Assembly: GCF_900604385.1 (NCBI RefSeq) | Contig: NZ_LR027382.1 | Coordinates: 2,898,076 to 2,962,075, forward strand | From: Alistipes megaguti | GTDB taxonomy: Bacteria > Bacteroidota > Bacteroidia > Bacteroidales > Rikenellaceae | Direction of reading: 5' to 3' | Length of the DNA stretch: 64,000 nucleotides | Made by a program: the position numbers and the translations under genes | The notes under the pieces: generated by a model | What the model was told of the DNA's origin: nothing | What the model saw: the letters and a program-made list of their open reading frames with translations, nothing else | The model's database searches: none | In this document: positions 1 to 7,831 of the stretch, piece by piece | Position numbering within the stretch: position 1 is the first letter of the stretch | Layout: each line of letters begins with the position of its first letter

Positions 1-404
1 AAAAGGCTGTCGGCTTCTTCCTGCCATTCAAATACCGACATGATATGCCGCAGATGTTCCTCTTTGCTTGCCAGTAGAGAGCGAAGAGTGTCTATCTGCG
101 CTGGATACACATATGCTGCACAATGAAACTTCAATGCTTGCAACAGACTATCTGTACACAGACGTTGGATACGGTAATGACTACAGTCTGTTCTGTTCCA
201 ATCAATGACACTCTCTCCCAACATGGTAAGCCGAGTGATATATCGATGGACATTGTGAATATCACGTATAGCTTGCTGTACTTCGCTGTTTTGTGAATCA
301 ATTTCTGATATTCGTTGTCGCTCGTGTATCAGAATTGATGCCATAAAGCCGATAAGTACAACTAAGATAAAATATCCTACTAACACTTTATTCCGTAAAT
401 TCAT
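1..404 (-). CDS. RteA-like sensor histidine kinase, N-terminal part (runs off the window)
   Basis: The minus strand reads from ATG at 404 without a stop to the window edge, about 134 residues. The protein begins MNLRNKVLVGYFILVV, a single membrane segment (about residues 8-27), followed by a helical, charged extracytoplasmic region with no catalytic motif yet visible. This layout, and its place at the end of an integrase-bearing element, suggests the input domain of RteA, the sensor kinase that controls conjugative transfer in CTnDOT-type elements. In CTnDOT rteA follows tetQ in one operon; here the gene just upstream is an ABC transporter instead. The histidine kinase core would lie outside the window, so the assignment rests on the N-terminus and context. 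Confidence 0.55.
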   Translation of the reverse strand, partial: MNLRNKVLVGYFILVVLIGFMASILIHERQRISEIDSQNSEVQQAIRDIHNVHRYITRLTMLGESVIDWNRTDCSHYRIQRLCTDSLLQALKFHCAAYVYPAQIDTLRSLLASKEEHLRHIMSVFEWQEEADSL

Positions 405-424
405 TTAAGAATCTATTATTTGAA

Positions 425-455
425 AGGATGCCTGCTTTATAAAAACAGACATCCT
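425..455 (-). terminator. Imperfect hairpin between the ABC cassette and the rteA-like gene
   Basis: AGGATGCCTG (425-434) pairs with CAGACATCCT (446-455) with one mismatch around an AT-rich loop. On the minus strand it lies directly after the ABC transporter stop and before the kinase start. There is no long T run, so it may attenuate rather than fully terminate. Confidence 0.4.
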
Positions 456-475
456 ATTGATTTCTATGCCGCTTT

Positions 476-2206
476 TTACAGTTTCCATCCTGAGATTTGT
501 TCCTGAATGTTCCATAGTTGGGCATACAACCCTTTAGCCTGCATCAATGTTTCATGCGTACCTTTTTCCCTTATCCGTCCGTTATCCAACACGATAATTT
601 GGTCTGCGCCCTTAATGGTTTTAAGTCTATGCGCAATGGCAATGACAGTATGCCCTTTGATGAGTGCATCTATGGCTTTCTGTACTTCCACTTCATTTTC
701 GGGGTCAAGTGAGGCGGTCGCTTCATCAAGCAGGATGATTTGTGCGTCTTTCAGCATGGCACGGGCTATGGATATGCGTTGCTTTTCTCCGCCCGAAAGG
801 GTACACCCTCCTTCGCCTACCAAGGTGTCATATCCTTTGGGCAACCGCATGATGAAATCATGGCAACAGGCTTTTTTAGCTGCGGCTATAATTTCTTCTT
901 CCGTCGCGTCAGTTTTACCAAAGCGGATATTATTGCGTATGGTGTCCTGAAACAGATAGACATCTTGGAACACCATAGAGATGTGGCTCATTAGGCTTTC
1001 GGGATTTATCTCGTTCATCGGAACTCCATTGAAAAAGATACATCCTTTCTGTGGGTCGTAGAAACGGGCGCAAAGCTTCATCACCGTACTTTTCCCGCTT
1101 CCCGAAGGACCGACAAGAGCCGTCAAGGAGTTTTTCGGGAGCGTAATGTTTATATCATGCAACACTTCCTTGTCTTGATAGGCAAACGATACGTGTTCAA
1201 ACCGGATGTCGCCCGCTGCCGGGGATTGCCGTTCTCCTTTCATCTCCGGCTCGTTCATCAAGGAAAGGATGCGTCCACCGGCAATGGAAAAATAGCGGAA
1301 CTCGGTAAAGTTTGTCAGGGCGGAAGTCAGCGGGTCGAACACACGAGAACCGACCACAAGGAACAGCACAAATATAAGGATTGAAAGTTTTCCTCCCAAC
1401 AGAAGATAAGTTCCACATAATACCATCATTGTCAGCCCAGCACGTACCAAAGTGATGCTCAACAAGACGAACGGGCCTAACAAGGCCTCCTGACGGATGC
1501 AAGCACGGCGAAGTTCCGCAAAAGCATCGCGCAACCTAACAAAGCGGTCACCTATCAGATTGTACGCTTTCATTACACGAATACCCTGTAAGTATTCTTC
1601 CAACCGATTTCCAGCATTTATTTTTGCTTGAATTTGCCTGCCGCTTAACTTCCGCTGTGCCTTTGTGCTTGCCCACAGGACGAGCAAGGCAAGCGGCAAG
1701 GCGGCAAACATACTGACCGCCATCCTCCAATCTATCCATACAAGCGAAGCAAAAGCCAGTACGGGCATGACTATGGCACCCATAAGTTGGGGCAGGTGGT
1801 GCGAAATTCCGGTTTCTGCCATCATGAAGTCCGTAACAAGCATAGACGACAAATCACCCGGATCACGTTTCGACAAAAAGCCCAACGATAGTTTCCGCAA
1901 GTGCTCCGCCAGTGACAAACGTCCCGAAGCGCTCATCTCGTATGCTCCTCTAAAATTGGCTCGGTAGGATGCCCGTTCTGCCAAAGCCATGACCAGCATA
2001 TAAACAGCCATAATGCCGAATATCCACCACAGGCGGGTCGTGTCAAGCGGCTGTCCGCTCCCGTCAAATGCACTGAAAATGATACGTATCGCTTCTATAG
2101 AAAGACAAAACGGTACTATATTCACTAAGTTGGCAAGCATGGTGTAACCCACCGGCTTGTAAAGTCTTTCCGTGTGACCTATTGTAATATTCTTTATTGC
2201 ATTCAT
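476..2206 (-). CDS. ABC half-transporter, YbtQ/IrtB-like (membrane domain plus ATPase)
   Basis: A 576-residue half-transporter with exporter-type fold. About six membrane helices span residues 20-310 and the ATPase domain about 330-560. The ATPase is intact: Walker A GPSGSGKS (366-373), signature LSGGE (470-474), Walker B ILLDEATASLDPENE with D494-E495, and switch His 526. In the related YbtPQ and IrtAB systems two such half-transporters pair to import metal-loaded siderophores despite their exporter fold. It is the last gene of a tight four-gene operon (8 bp from the methyltransferase upstream), and the second half-transporter is two genes up, so a heterodimer is likely. Direction of transport and substrate cannot be read from the sequence. 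Confidence 0.85.
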   Translation of the reverse strand: MNAIKNITIGHTERLYKPVGYTMLANLVNIVPFCLSIEAIRIIFSAFDGSGQPLDTTRLWWIFGIMAVYMLVMALAERASYRANFRGAYEMSASGRLSLAEHLRKLSLGFLSKRDPGDLSSMLVTDFMMAETGISHHLPQLMGAIVMPVLAFASLVWIDWRMAVSMFAALPLALLVLWASTKAQRKLSGRQIQAKINAGNRLEEYLQGIRVMKAYNLIGDRFVRLRDAFAELRRACIRQEALLGPFVLLSITLVRAGLTMMVLCGTYLLLGGKLSILIFVLFLVVGSRVFDPLTSALTNFTEFRYFSIAGGRILSLMNEPEMKGERQSPAAGDIRFEHVSFAYQDKEVLHDINITLPKNSLTALVGPSGSGKSTVMKLCARFYDPQKGCIFFNGVPMNEINPESLMSHISMVFQDVYLFQDTIRNNIRFGKTDATEEEIIAAAKKACCHDFIMRLPKGYDTLVGEGGCTLSGGEKQRISIARAMLKDAQIILLDEATASLDPENEVEVQKAIDALIKGHTVIAIAHRLKTIKGADQIIVLDNGRIREKGTHETLMQAKGLYAQLWNIQEQISGWKL

Positions 2207-2214
2207 ATCTTATT

Positions 2215-2835
2215 TTATTTATATGCTATAATATGTATTTCTTCCTTTTTACGGATTGTTCTGATGGATGAAAATCCGACTTCATGCAACCGTTCTTCCA
2301 ATTCTGCCGGAGTATAGACAACCATACCATCTATCCGTTCCGTCCACATTTTTCCAAGTTCGGGGTCGCTCGCTTCCAGACTAATAAGGAAACAACCTCC
2401 TTCTCGGAGAACACGCGCCACTTCAGACAACGCTATGTTTACAGGCGACCAAAAATAGACCGTTTCAAAAGCCGTGATAGCATTAAAGAATCCATCCTCA
2501 TAAGGTAATGAACAAACATTCCCTTGTTGTATGAAACATCTTTTATTCAAGTCTTTTTCGTTGTACTTTTGGGCGAATGAAACACTTTCTTCTGACAGGT
2601 CTATGCCGTAGATATTTCCTTTCGGACATAAATTCAATAAACGTTTCAAATTCGCACCACCGCCACAGCCTATATCAAGAACATTCCAATTCGGCTGCCA
2701 TTCCACTTGCTTCATGCCACGATTAGCTAAAGATGCATGAAAACAATTCATTCCTCGCAAAATCATCCGTCCCCAAAATCCTTGCGGACAACTTGTGTTT
2801 TGCAAGACCTTGTTTAAGAAATTCTTCTTTCTCAT
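2215..2835 (-). CDS. Class I SAM-dependent methyltransferase (UbiE-like)
   Basis: A 206-residue soluble protein with the class I methyltransferase core: motif I VLDIGCGGGANLK (about 52-64), an acidic residue at the end of strand 2 (YGIDLSEES), and motif II around the FNAITAFETVYFW segment, then the LREGG motif before strand 5. The substrate is unknown. It lies between the two ABC half-transporters (7 bp after one, 8 bp before the other), which suggests that it modifies the transported compound or a precursor. It may equally be a small-molecule detoxification enzyme. Confidence 0.8.
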   Translation of the reverse strand: MRKKNFLNKVLQNTSCPQGFWGRMILRGMNCFHASLANRGMKQVEWQPNWNVLDIGCGGGANLKRLLNLCPKGNIYGIDLSEESVSFAQKYNEKDLNKRCFIQQGNVCSLPYEDGFFNAITAFETVYFWSPVNIALSEVARVLREGGCFLISLEASDPELGKMWTERIDGMVVYTPAELEERLHEVGFSSIRTIRKKEEIHIIAYK

Positions 2836-2842
2836 ATTGCTT

Positions 2843-4645
2843 TTAGTTTTTGTTCAATGTCCAATGGTATGCGCTCGTATAGGCATCCCACATATTTTTA
2901 TATACACCCTCCGTCACGGACAGCTGTTCATGCTTTCCGCATTGCACAATGCGTCCTTCTTTCATGACGACAATCTGATGTGCGGAGATGATGGAAGAAA
3001 GGCGATGGGCAATCACAATGACCGTTTTATCCTTTATCAGTGACTGCAAAGCCATCTGCATTTTATGCTCGTTTTCAGGGTCAGCGAAGGCAGTGGCTTC
3101 GTCCAACACCAGTATCGGAGCATTCTTCAATATGGCACGAGCTACACATATCCGTTGGGCTTCACCGCCGGACAGGAATACACCTTTATCGCCTATCCTT
3201 GTTTCGTAGCCTTGCGGCAAACGCTCTATGAAATCGTGGCATTGGGCAGCTTTAGCAGCGGCTATTACCTTTTCTTTTGTAGCATCTGGAGAACCTACGG
3301 CAATGTTCTCATATAATGTGTCGTAAAAAAGGAAAGTGTCTTGAAATACAAATGAAACCATGTCCATCAGTTTTGCGGTATCTATCTGACGAATGTCAAT
3401 GCCTCCTATACAAATTTCCCCTTGCTCCACATCCCAGAACCGGGGTATCAGGTTGGCAACCGTTGATTTGCCGCTTCCTGACGGACCGACAAGGGCAGTT
3501 ATCTTTCCTTGTGGAGCTTTGAAGCTGACATCACGCAAGGCTTCCGTTCGTGTTCCCTGTTCCGTGTTTTCGTAGAAGAATGACACATGTCGGAATTCCA
3601 CATCGTAGGCGGCAGGCACTTGCGGATGTTCCGGCTCCGGCACAGGTTTCTTTTCCAGTATGCGGTCAATGCGGTTTACTCCTTCGTTGATGTCGCGCGT
3701 ATTCCCTCCTAAAAAAGTCAGTTTGTAAACGGGCGAAGCCATACCCGGTCCCATGATGATAAAAAACAGCCACACCACAGCCAATGAGAGTGATTGCGGA
3801 CTGGCTTGCAACAGCAGAATACCCATAGGAAGAATAAACGTAACCATCGAATTAAGCAAGACGGTAAAGGCAATCATCCCGTTCTGGTAGGTGTCACAGC
3901 ATTTCAAGGCGAATGTCTTGTATGCCTGAATCTCGGCATTGAACTGACGGAACGAACGGACGCTTTGCCCGAATATCTTGACGACGGGCATTCCCCGTAC
4001 ATACTGCACAGCTGATGCGCTCATTTTTTCCTGTGCATCGTAGTAGATACCCATGAACTCCCTTGCCCTTTTTCCCATGAAATTGGAAAATTGCAGGAAT
4101 AAGCTAAGCACCACAACGACCAGGCACACGACTGTCAGCCACACATCCAGCGAGAAAAAGATGACCAGCATTACCACTACCGTTGCCATTACATTGACCA
4201 AATCCGGAATGGTATGGGCGATGAAGCCCTCTATTTTCTCGATATTCTGGTCCATTGTTTTCTTGATGGCTCCCGTAGAGGTATTGTTCAAATATCCCAA
4301 AGGCAGTTTGCCGATATGTTCAGACAGACGGACACGCAACCCATACAAGATACGGAATGCAGCCACATGTGAGGACATCAGGGCGGCATAGAGCAATATC
4401 AATCCGCCAACAAGCCCTCCAAATGCAATCCATCCCCAACGCATCATGTCCGTTCCGTCCAAAGCGGAAAGATTGGAGCCATTCGACAGCAACTCTTTCA
4501 AAATTTCATAAACTGCCCAATAAGGCACAAGCATACACACCGCGCTGCCAGCCGACAGCAGACCTGCTAATATAAGCAGACCTTTCCTTTGTCCCGCTAT
4601 CTCGAACAGACGGGACAAACCTTTTTTCTTTTTTGATTTTTCCAT
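2843..4645 (-). CDS. ABC half-transporter, YbtP/IrtA-like (membrane domain plus ATPase)
   Basis: A 600-residue half-transporter. A lysine-rich N-terminus precedes about six membrane helices (residues 22-310) and an ATPase domain (about 348-585). Motifs are intact: Walker A GPSGSGKS (387-394), signature LSGGE (491-495), Walker B with D515-E516, and switch His 547. The Walker B extension reads DEATAFADPENE, with FADPENE where most exporters have SLDxxxE; this variant is typical of the YbtP/IrtA branch and is the main reason for the assignment. With the gene at 476-2206 it should form a heterodimer. It starts 10 bp after the upstream methyltransferase, in the same operon. Confidence 0.85.
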   Translation of the reverse strand: MEKSKKKKGLSRLFEIAGQRKGLLILAGLLSAGSAVCMLVPYWAVYEILKELLSNGSNLSALDGTDMMRWGWIAFGGLVGGLILLYAALMSSHVAAFRILYGLRVRLSEHIGKLPLGYLNNTSTGAIKKTMDQNIEKIEGFIAHTIPDLVNVMATVVVMLVIFFSLDVWLTVVCLVVVVLSLFLQFSNFMGKRAREFMGIYYDAQEKMSASAVQYVRGMPVVKIFGQSVRSFRQFNAEIQAYKTFALKCCDTYQNGMIAFTVLLNSMVTFILPMGILLLQASPQSLSLAVVWLFFIIMGPGMASPVYKLTFLGGNTRDINEGVNRIDRILEKKPVPEPEHPQVPAAYDVEFRHVSFFYENTEQGTRTEALRDVSFKAPQGKITALVGPSGSGKSTVANLIPRFWDVEQGEICIGGIDIRQIDTAKLMDMVSFVFQDTFLFYDTLYENIAVGSPDATKEKVIAAAKAAQCHDFIERLPQGYETRIGDKGVFLSGGEAQRICVARAILKNAPILVLDEATAFADPENEHKMQMALQSLIKDKTVIVIAHRLSSIISAHQIVVMKEGRIVQCGKHEQLSVTEGVYKNMWDAYTSAYHWTLNKN

Positions 4646-4655
4646 TGTTATTACG

Positions 4656-5477
4656 CTATTTTGATGTGATTTTATATCCGAGCAATGAACTGAATTTGTA
4701 GCAGAGCCAAGGGATGCGCCCCAATATCTGCCCGAAGAAGAATCCCCAGCGTGAACGGAAGAACTTCATATAGTTAGCCTGTTCAATGAGCTTTAAAGAC
4801 GGTTCCCATTGTTCCACCACATACCCGTTGCTTATGCCGGAACGGATTTGAGCCTCGTGTTTGCGGAGCGAATCGGGCTTCACACCATGTCGGCTCATTA
4901 TCGTGCCGCACACGTCAAACCACAATTCACCTCCCCCGAAACGGTTTGCCACGTGATGCAGGAAGGATTTTACTTGCTTCTCGTAGAAGTACATCAGTAC
5001 CCCCTCCACGATGAAGATAAATTCTGCTTCGGGGTGTTTCCGGCGCAGGTCATCCATCCAGTCGGTCTCCAACAAAGACGCTTCAATATAGACATTGTCC
5101 GGCTGTTCGGGTATCAATTCCCGGCGTAGAGCAATGACCTCAGGCAAATCTAAATCATAAAAGACTGCTTTCTGACTTCCGATACGCTGGAAACGGGTAT
5201 CCAGTCCACATCCCACATTGACCACGACCGGATGCGAATGTGCTTTAATAAATCGGCGCACAGCGCAGTCAAAATACCATCCACGCACCACGCATCCCAC
5301 TTCGCTCAACTTTGCCCCGTCGAACTGGGAATAATCGTATTCCAAACTGTCCGCCAGCCATTCCGCAGCCTTGTCATATAGAATGGGATTATTCCGGCGA
5401 CTTTCTTTGGCTCTCATGTATAGCGGAATAAGCAATGTTTCCGCTACAATACTCTTAAACTCGTATTTCTGTCTCAT
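4656..5477 (-). CDS. Leucine carboxyl methyltransferase-family O-methyltransferase (TcmP/PPM1-like)
   Basis: A 273-residue protein of the LCMT/TcmP family of SAM-dependent O-methyltransferases. Visible hallmarks are an N-terminal helical region with RAKESRR, motif I VVVNVGCGLDTRF (about 84-96), a YDLDLPEV acidic strand, and FIVEGVLMYF (about 152-161), the typical family signature. These enzymes methylate carboxyl or hydroxyl groups of polyketides, peptides or other small molecules. It is the first gene of the ABC cassette and follows a candidate operator. The link to a siderophore-type transporter pair suggests it methylates the cargo; that is inference. Confidence 0.8.
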   Translation of the reverse strand: MRQKYEFKSIVAETLLIPLYMRAKESRRNNPILYDKAAEWLADSLEYDYSQFDGAKLSEVGCVVRGWYFDCAVRRFIKAHSHPVVVNVGCGLDTRFQRIGSQKAVFYDLDLPEVIALRRELIPEQPDNVYIEASLLETDWMDDLRRKHPEAEFIFIVEGVLMYFYEKQVKSFLHHVANRFGGGELWFDVCGTIMSRHGVKPDSLRKHEAQIRSGISNGYVVEQWEPSLKLIEQANYMKFFRSRWGFFFGQILGRIPWLCYKFSSLLGYKITSK

Positions 5478-5497
5478 ATTTTTGGAGTGTTTAATAG

Positions 5498-5520
5498 TGA
5501 ACGATATTCAGAATTGTTCA
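5498..5520. promoter_or_regulatory. Candidate TetR operator in front of the methyltransferase-ABC operon
   Basis: An imperfect 23-bp palindrome with TGAAC (5498-5502) and GTTCA (5516-5520) arms lies 20 bp upstream of the first methyltransferase start and downstream of the tetR terminator. Its position fits a repressor site over the cassette promoter. No clear -7 TAnnTTTG box was seen beside it. Confidence 0.4.
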
Positions 5521-5521
5521 T

Positions 5522-5558
5522 AAAAAAAGGAGGAAACCTCCGTGAAGATTTCCTCCTT
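5522..5558 (-). terminator. Rho-independent terminator of the tetR gene
   Basis: A perfect 10-bp stem, AAGGAGGAAA (5527-5536) with TTTCCTCCTT (5549-5558) and a 12-nt loop, is followed on the minus strand by a T tract. It lies 50 bp after the tetR stop, so tetR and the downstream cassette are probably separate transcripts. Confidence 0.8.
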
Positions 5559-5607
5559 ACCAACCGTTCTGATGCGGTTGAATGTTCGTATGTACGTTGT
5601 CTGTATC

Positions 5608-6219
5608 TCATATCTTGATAATAGCCCTCCAACCTTGGATTTCAAACAGGATATAATCGTGCAAAATAGCCTCCATCTCTTGCCGGGGTACGGAATGCAT
5701 CAATAGCTCCTCGAACATCGTGAACATCCATACCGTATGCAAATGAATGATAAAATCGGACACAGCCGTATTGATTTCGGGATGTTTCCGCTGCATGGAC
5801 GCGAACCACGCCTTAACCAATTCCGTGGAACGGTCGGTATAATTCTCACGGAAGCGTTCCAATGAAGAACCTTGCGCACGGAACAACAGTATTTCCATTA
5901 GCGAACGGTGTTTGTCTATAAGCGAAACATATTCGTCAATGCAGGATTTCAGGTATTTTTCCGACCGCATCATCATAATGTCCTCGCCCCGTATGCCGTG
6001 GTGTTCTTGCAGCATGGCTTCCAACGCGCATAAGACAGGACGGACTACTTCACGGAACAATTCATCTTTATTCGTGAAGTAGTTATAGATATTCCCGACG
6101 CCAACACCTGACAACTCCGCTATTTCGCGCATGGAAGTCTTGGAATAGCCTTTCTTCTCGAATTGCTGTCTGGCAATCGTCAATATCCGACCCCTTATGT
6201 CCTCTTTCAGCACTTGCAT
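5608..6219 (-). CDS. TetR/AcrR-family transcriptional regulator
   Basis: A 203-residue regulator. The DNA-binding helix-turn-helix is at about residues 26-46 (TSMREIAELSGVGVGNIYNY), followed by FTNKDELF, the standard TetR N-terminal pattern. The C-terminal ligand-binding half is all-helical and unassigned. It precedes the methyltransferase/ABC operon on the same strand, separated by a terminator and a candidate operator, so it most likely represses that operon until the transported compound or a precursor binds. Its own promoter is visible at 6253-6284. Confidence 0.9.
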   Translation of the reverse strand: MQVLKEDIRGRILTIARQQFEKKGYSKTSMREIAELSGVGVGNIYNYFTNKDELFREVVRPVLCALEAMLQEHHGIRGEDIMMMRSEKYLKSCIDEYVSLIDKHRSLMEILLFRAQGSSLERFRENYTDRSTELVKAWFASMQRKHPEINTAVSDFIIHLHTVWMFTMFEELLMHSVPRQEMEAILHDYILFEIQGWRAIIKI

Positions 6220-6252
6220 TTATAACGAACAATGTCTGTTTTTAATTTTTTG

Positions 6253-6284
6253 CAAAGGTATAAGGCTTGAAATTGTCGTGCAAT
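6253..6284 (-). promoter_or_regulatory. Bacteroidota-type promoter for tetR
   Basis: Read on the minus strand: ATTG (6284-6281), a 20-bp spacer, then TACCTTTG (6260-6253), matching the -33 TTTG / -7 TAnnTTTG consensus of the Bacteroides primary sigma factor. It ends 33 bp before the tetR start codon. Confidence 0.65.
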
Positions 6285-6728
6285 ACCTATTTTTAGGGAT
6301 TTTGTGTCTTCCAAAACATGGGGAGCGAACCGTTTCGGTATGCCCGAAACACAAACCTGCTCCCCATCAAAACTTCTCCTTGATGGGTTGGCTTTTATGT
6401 TTCTTCAAATCAATCCTATTCCATAAAATAAAGTCTTACTTCATTCTACATCAAGCTCAGGTTTATTAGCAGGCTTATTTGAACCTGATGAACGCCACAG
6501 GCTACCACACCGATGCCAAATGCTGCCACGCAGGTGCGAAGCGGTTGGATTGTGCCGGACTTCGCTTTCCTTTGCATCACGGACGCTTGGAACAGCCGTC
6601 ACGGGGTCGGCGGATAACGCCACTCCCTGCCACAAGCTGCCACGATTGTGCCAACCCATCGTTTGATGCGTAATGCCCATTTACTTTGCGTCCAAAACCG
6701 AGTATCAACATTAAAAACAGTATCGACA
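6285..6728. other. 444-bp gene-free stretch upstream of the excisionase-like genes
   Basis: No convincing gene. An inverted repeat with ATGGGGAGC and GCTCCCCAT arms lies at about 6318-6366. Four GCTGCCAC-like repeats occur at 6501, 6522, 6627 and 6636. This could be a control or recombinase-binding region. Confidence 0.5.
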
Positions 6729-7025
6729 ATGGAAGTATTGATTTTTCAGAAAGAGGCGTTTGAGGAAATGGCGGCGAAGTTCAGCCGCTTCTCCGACCGT
6801 GTGAACGAACTCCTTGCCAAACAAGGCGGCAAGTCATTAAACCGCTGGATGGACAACCAAGAGGTCTGCCGACAGTTGAACATCAGTCCGCGCACCTTAC
6901 AGACGCTGCGTGATAACGGCACGCTGGCCTATTCGCAGATAAACCACAAGGTGTTTTACCGACCGGAAGATGTGCTGCGCATCGTCAAGCCTGTGGGGAA
7001 CAAACGTGCGACCAAAAGTATTTGA
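6729..7025 (+). CDS. Small HTH protein, excisionase-like (HTH_17/MerR type)
   Basis: 98 residues from the ATG at 6729 (MEVLIFQKEAFEEM); an upstream in-frame ATG at 6648 is less likely because it lies in the repeat-rich leader. An amphipathic N-terminal helix (about 5-38) leads to a winged helix: MDNQEVCRQLNISPRTLQTL then DNGTLAYSQINHKVFYRPEDV. This is the helix-turn-helix plus wing of the excisionase-like proteins found beside Bacteroidota integrases (compare Xis2c/Xis2d of CTnDOT). It is followed 7 bp later by a paralogue. The likely role is directing excision or repressing element genes. Confidence 0.75.
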   Translation: MEVLIFQKEAFEEMAAKFSRFSDRVNELLAKQGGKSLNRWMDNQEVCRQLNISPRTLQTLRDNGTLAYSQINHKVFYRPEDVLRIVKPVGNKRATKSI

Positions 7026-7032
7026 TATTTAA

Positions 7033-7350
7033 ATGACCACTAAATCCAACGTAACAATGAGTGAAATGATTACCAAGAACCATGCGCTTATCGCTGAGTT
7101 CGGCGACAGCCTTGACCGTCTGTTGGACGGCATCGAGAACTTCATGGCAAACAGCCGTCCGACATTAGGCGGTGAACGCTTCCTGACGGACAGGGAGGTG
7201 TCGGCACGGCTGAAAGTGAGCCGACGCACCTTGCAGGATTACCGCAACAACGGGGTGGTGTCCTATTACCAGTTGGGCGGCAAGATTCTGTACAAGGAAT
7301 CAGACATCGAAAGTATGCTTGCCGCCAATTACCGGGAAGCGTTCAGATAG
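7033..7350 (+). CDS. Small HTH protein, excisionase-like, paralogue of the preceding gene
   Basis: 105 residues with the same architecture as its neighbour: an N-terminal helix around LDRLLDGIENFM, then the winged HTH, LTDREVSARLKVSRRTLQDY followed by NNGVVSYYQLGGKILYKESD. The two genes are 7 bp apart and probably co-transcribed and paralogous. In CTnDOT two such proteins are needed together for excision; a similar paired role is inferred here from the adjacent integrases. Confidence 0.75.
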   Translation: MTTKSNVTMSEMITKNHALIAEFGDSLDRLLDGIENFMANSRPTLGGERFLTDREVSARLKVSRRTLQDYRNNGVVSYYQLGGKILYKESDIESMLAANYREAFR

Positions 7351-7381
7351 GCTGACGGAAATCCCCTGTAAAACGGTGTTA

Positions 7382-7424
7382 CCCTCAAACGGCGTAAGAG
7401 ATAGCCTTACACGCCGTTTGAGGG
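7382..7424. terminator. Long inverted repeat between convergent genes
   Basis: CCCTCAAACGGCGT with a short AAG extension pairs with CTTACACGCCGTTTGAGGG (ending at 7424), a nearly perfect stem of about 16 bp with a 2-nt bulge. A third degenerate copy (ACGCCGTCTGAGG) follows at 7433-7445. It sits between the converging genes ending at 7350 and 7451 and could terminate both, but no T run follows on either strand. Confidence 0.5.
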
Positions 7425-7450
7425 TATCTCATACGCCGTCTGAGGTCTGC

Positions 7451-7831
7451 TCAATTTCCCGCTCTCTTTCCACGTGACGGGGAGAGCGAAAAGAAAAGGT
7501 TGACGGACTGTCTGTTGTTCATGGTCAGCCTGCCCATGATGAACTGCCGGAAAGCCATGCTTTCCCGACCTCTTAACTTGAAGGAAACGGCTATCACCAT
7601 TTCAAGGCTGTAAACATCGTAGTTTATCCCGTTGTCCTGCCTGATGTACCGCTTCGTTTCGCTTTCCAACAATTCGCCATTCTTGTATATGGCATGGACA
7701 GCCTTGCGGATGTGGCAGCCGAACACATTGAACGCATCGGACATTTCCTGCTGCGTCATCCAGACGGGAGCGGTCGGCATGGCAACCGCCCCGTTTTCTG
7801 TGATTGTGATTATTCCCCGTTCCATACTCAT
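7451..7831 (-). CDS. RhuM-like small protein of mobile elements
   Basis: 126 residues. The central part, PVWMTQQEMSDAFNVFGCHI followed by RKAVHAIYKNGEL and YSLEMVIAVSFKLRG, is the RhuM-type HTH-containing domain common in enterobacterial and Bacteroidota mobile elements; function unknown. Its start overlaps the end of the integrase gene by 4 bp, so the two are translationally coupled. A second, diverged copy is at 10941-11309. The C-terminal 20 residues are basic and low in complexity. Confidence 0.65.
   Translation of the reverse strand: MSMERGIITITENGAVAMPTAPVWMTQQEMSDAFNVFGCHIRKAVHAIYKNGELLESETKRYIRQDNGINYDVYSLEMVIAVSFKLRGRESMAFRQFIMGRLTMNNRQSVNLFFSLSPSRGKRAGN

Noticed and set aside
6318..6366. 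Inverted repeat ATGGGGAGC / GCTCCCCAT as a tetR-region terminator
   Set aside because: Wrong position for terminating tetR (it is upstream) and no T run follows; left as an unexplained structure in the gene-free leader.
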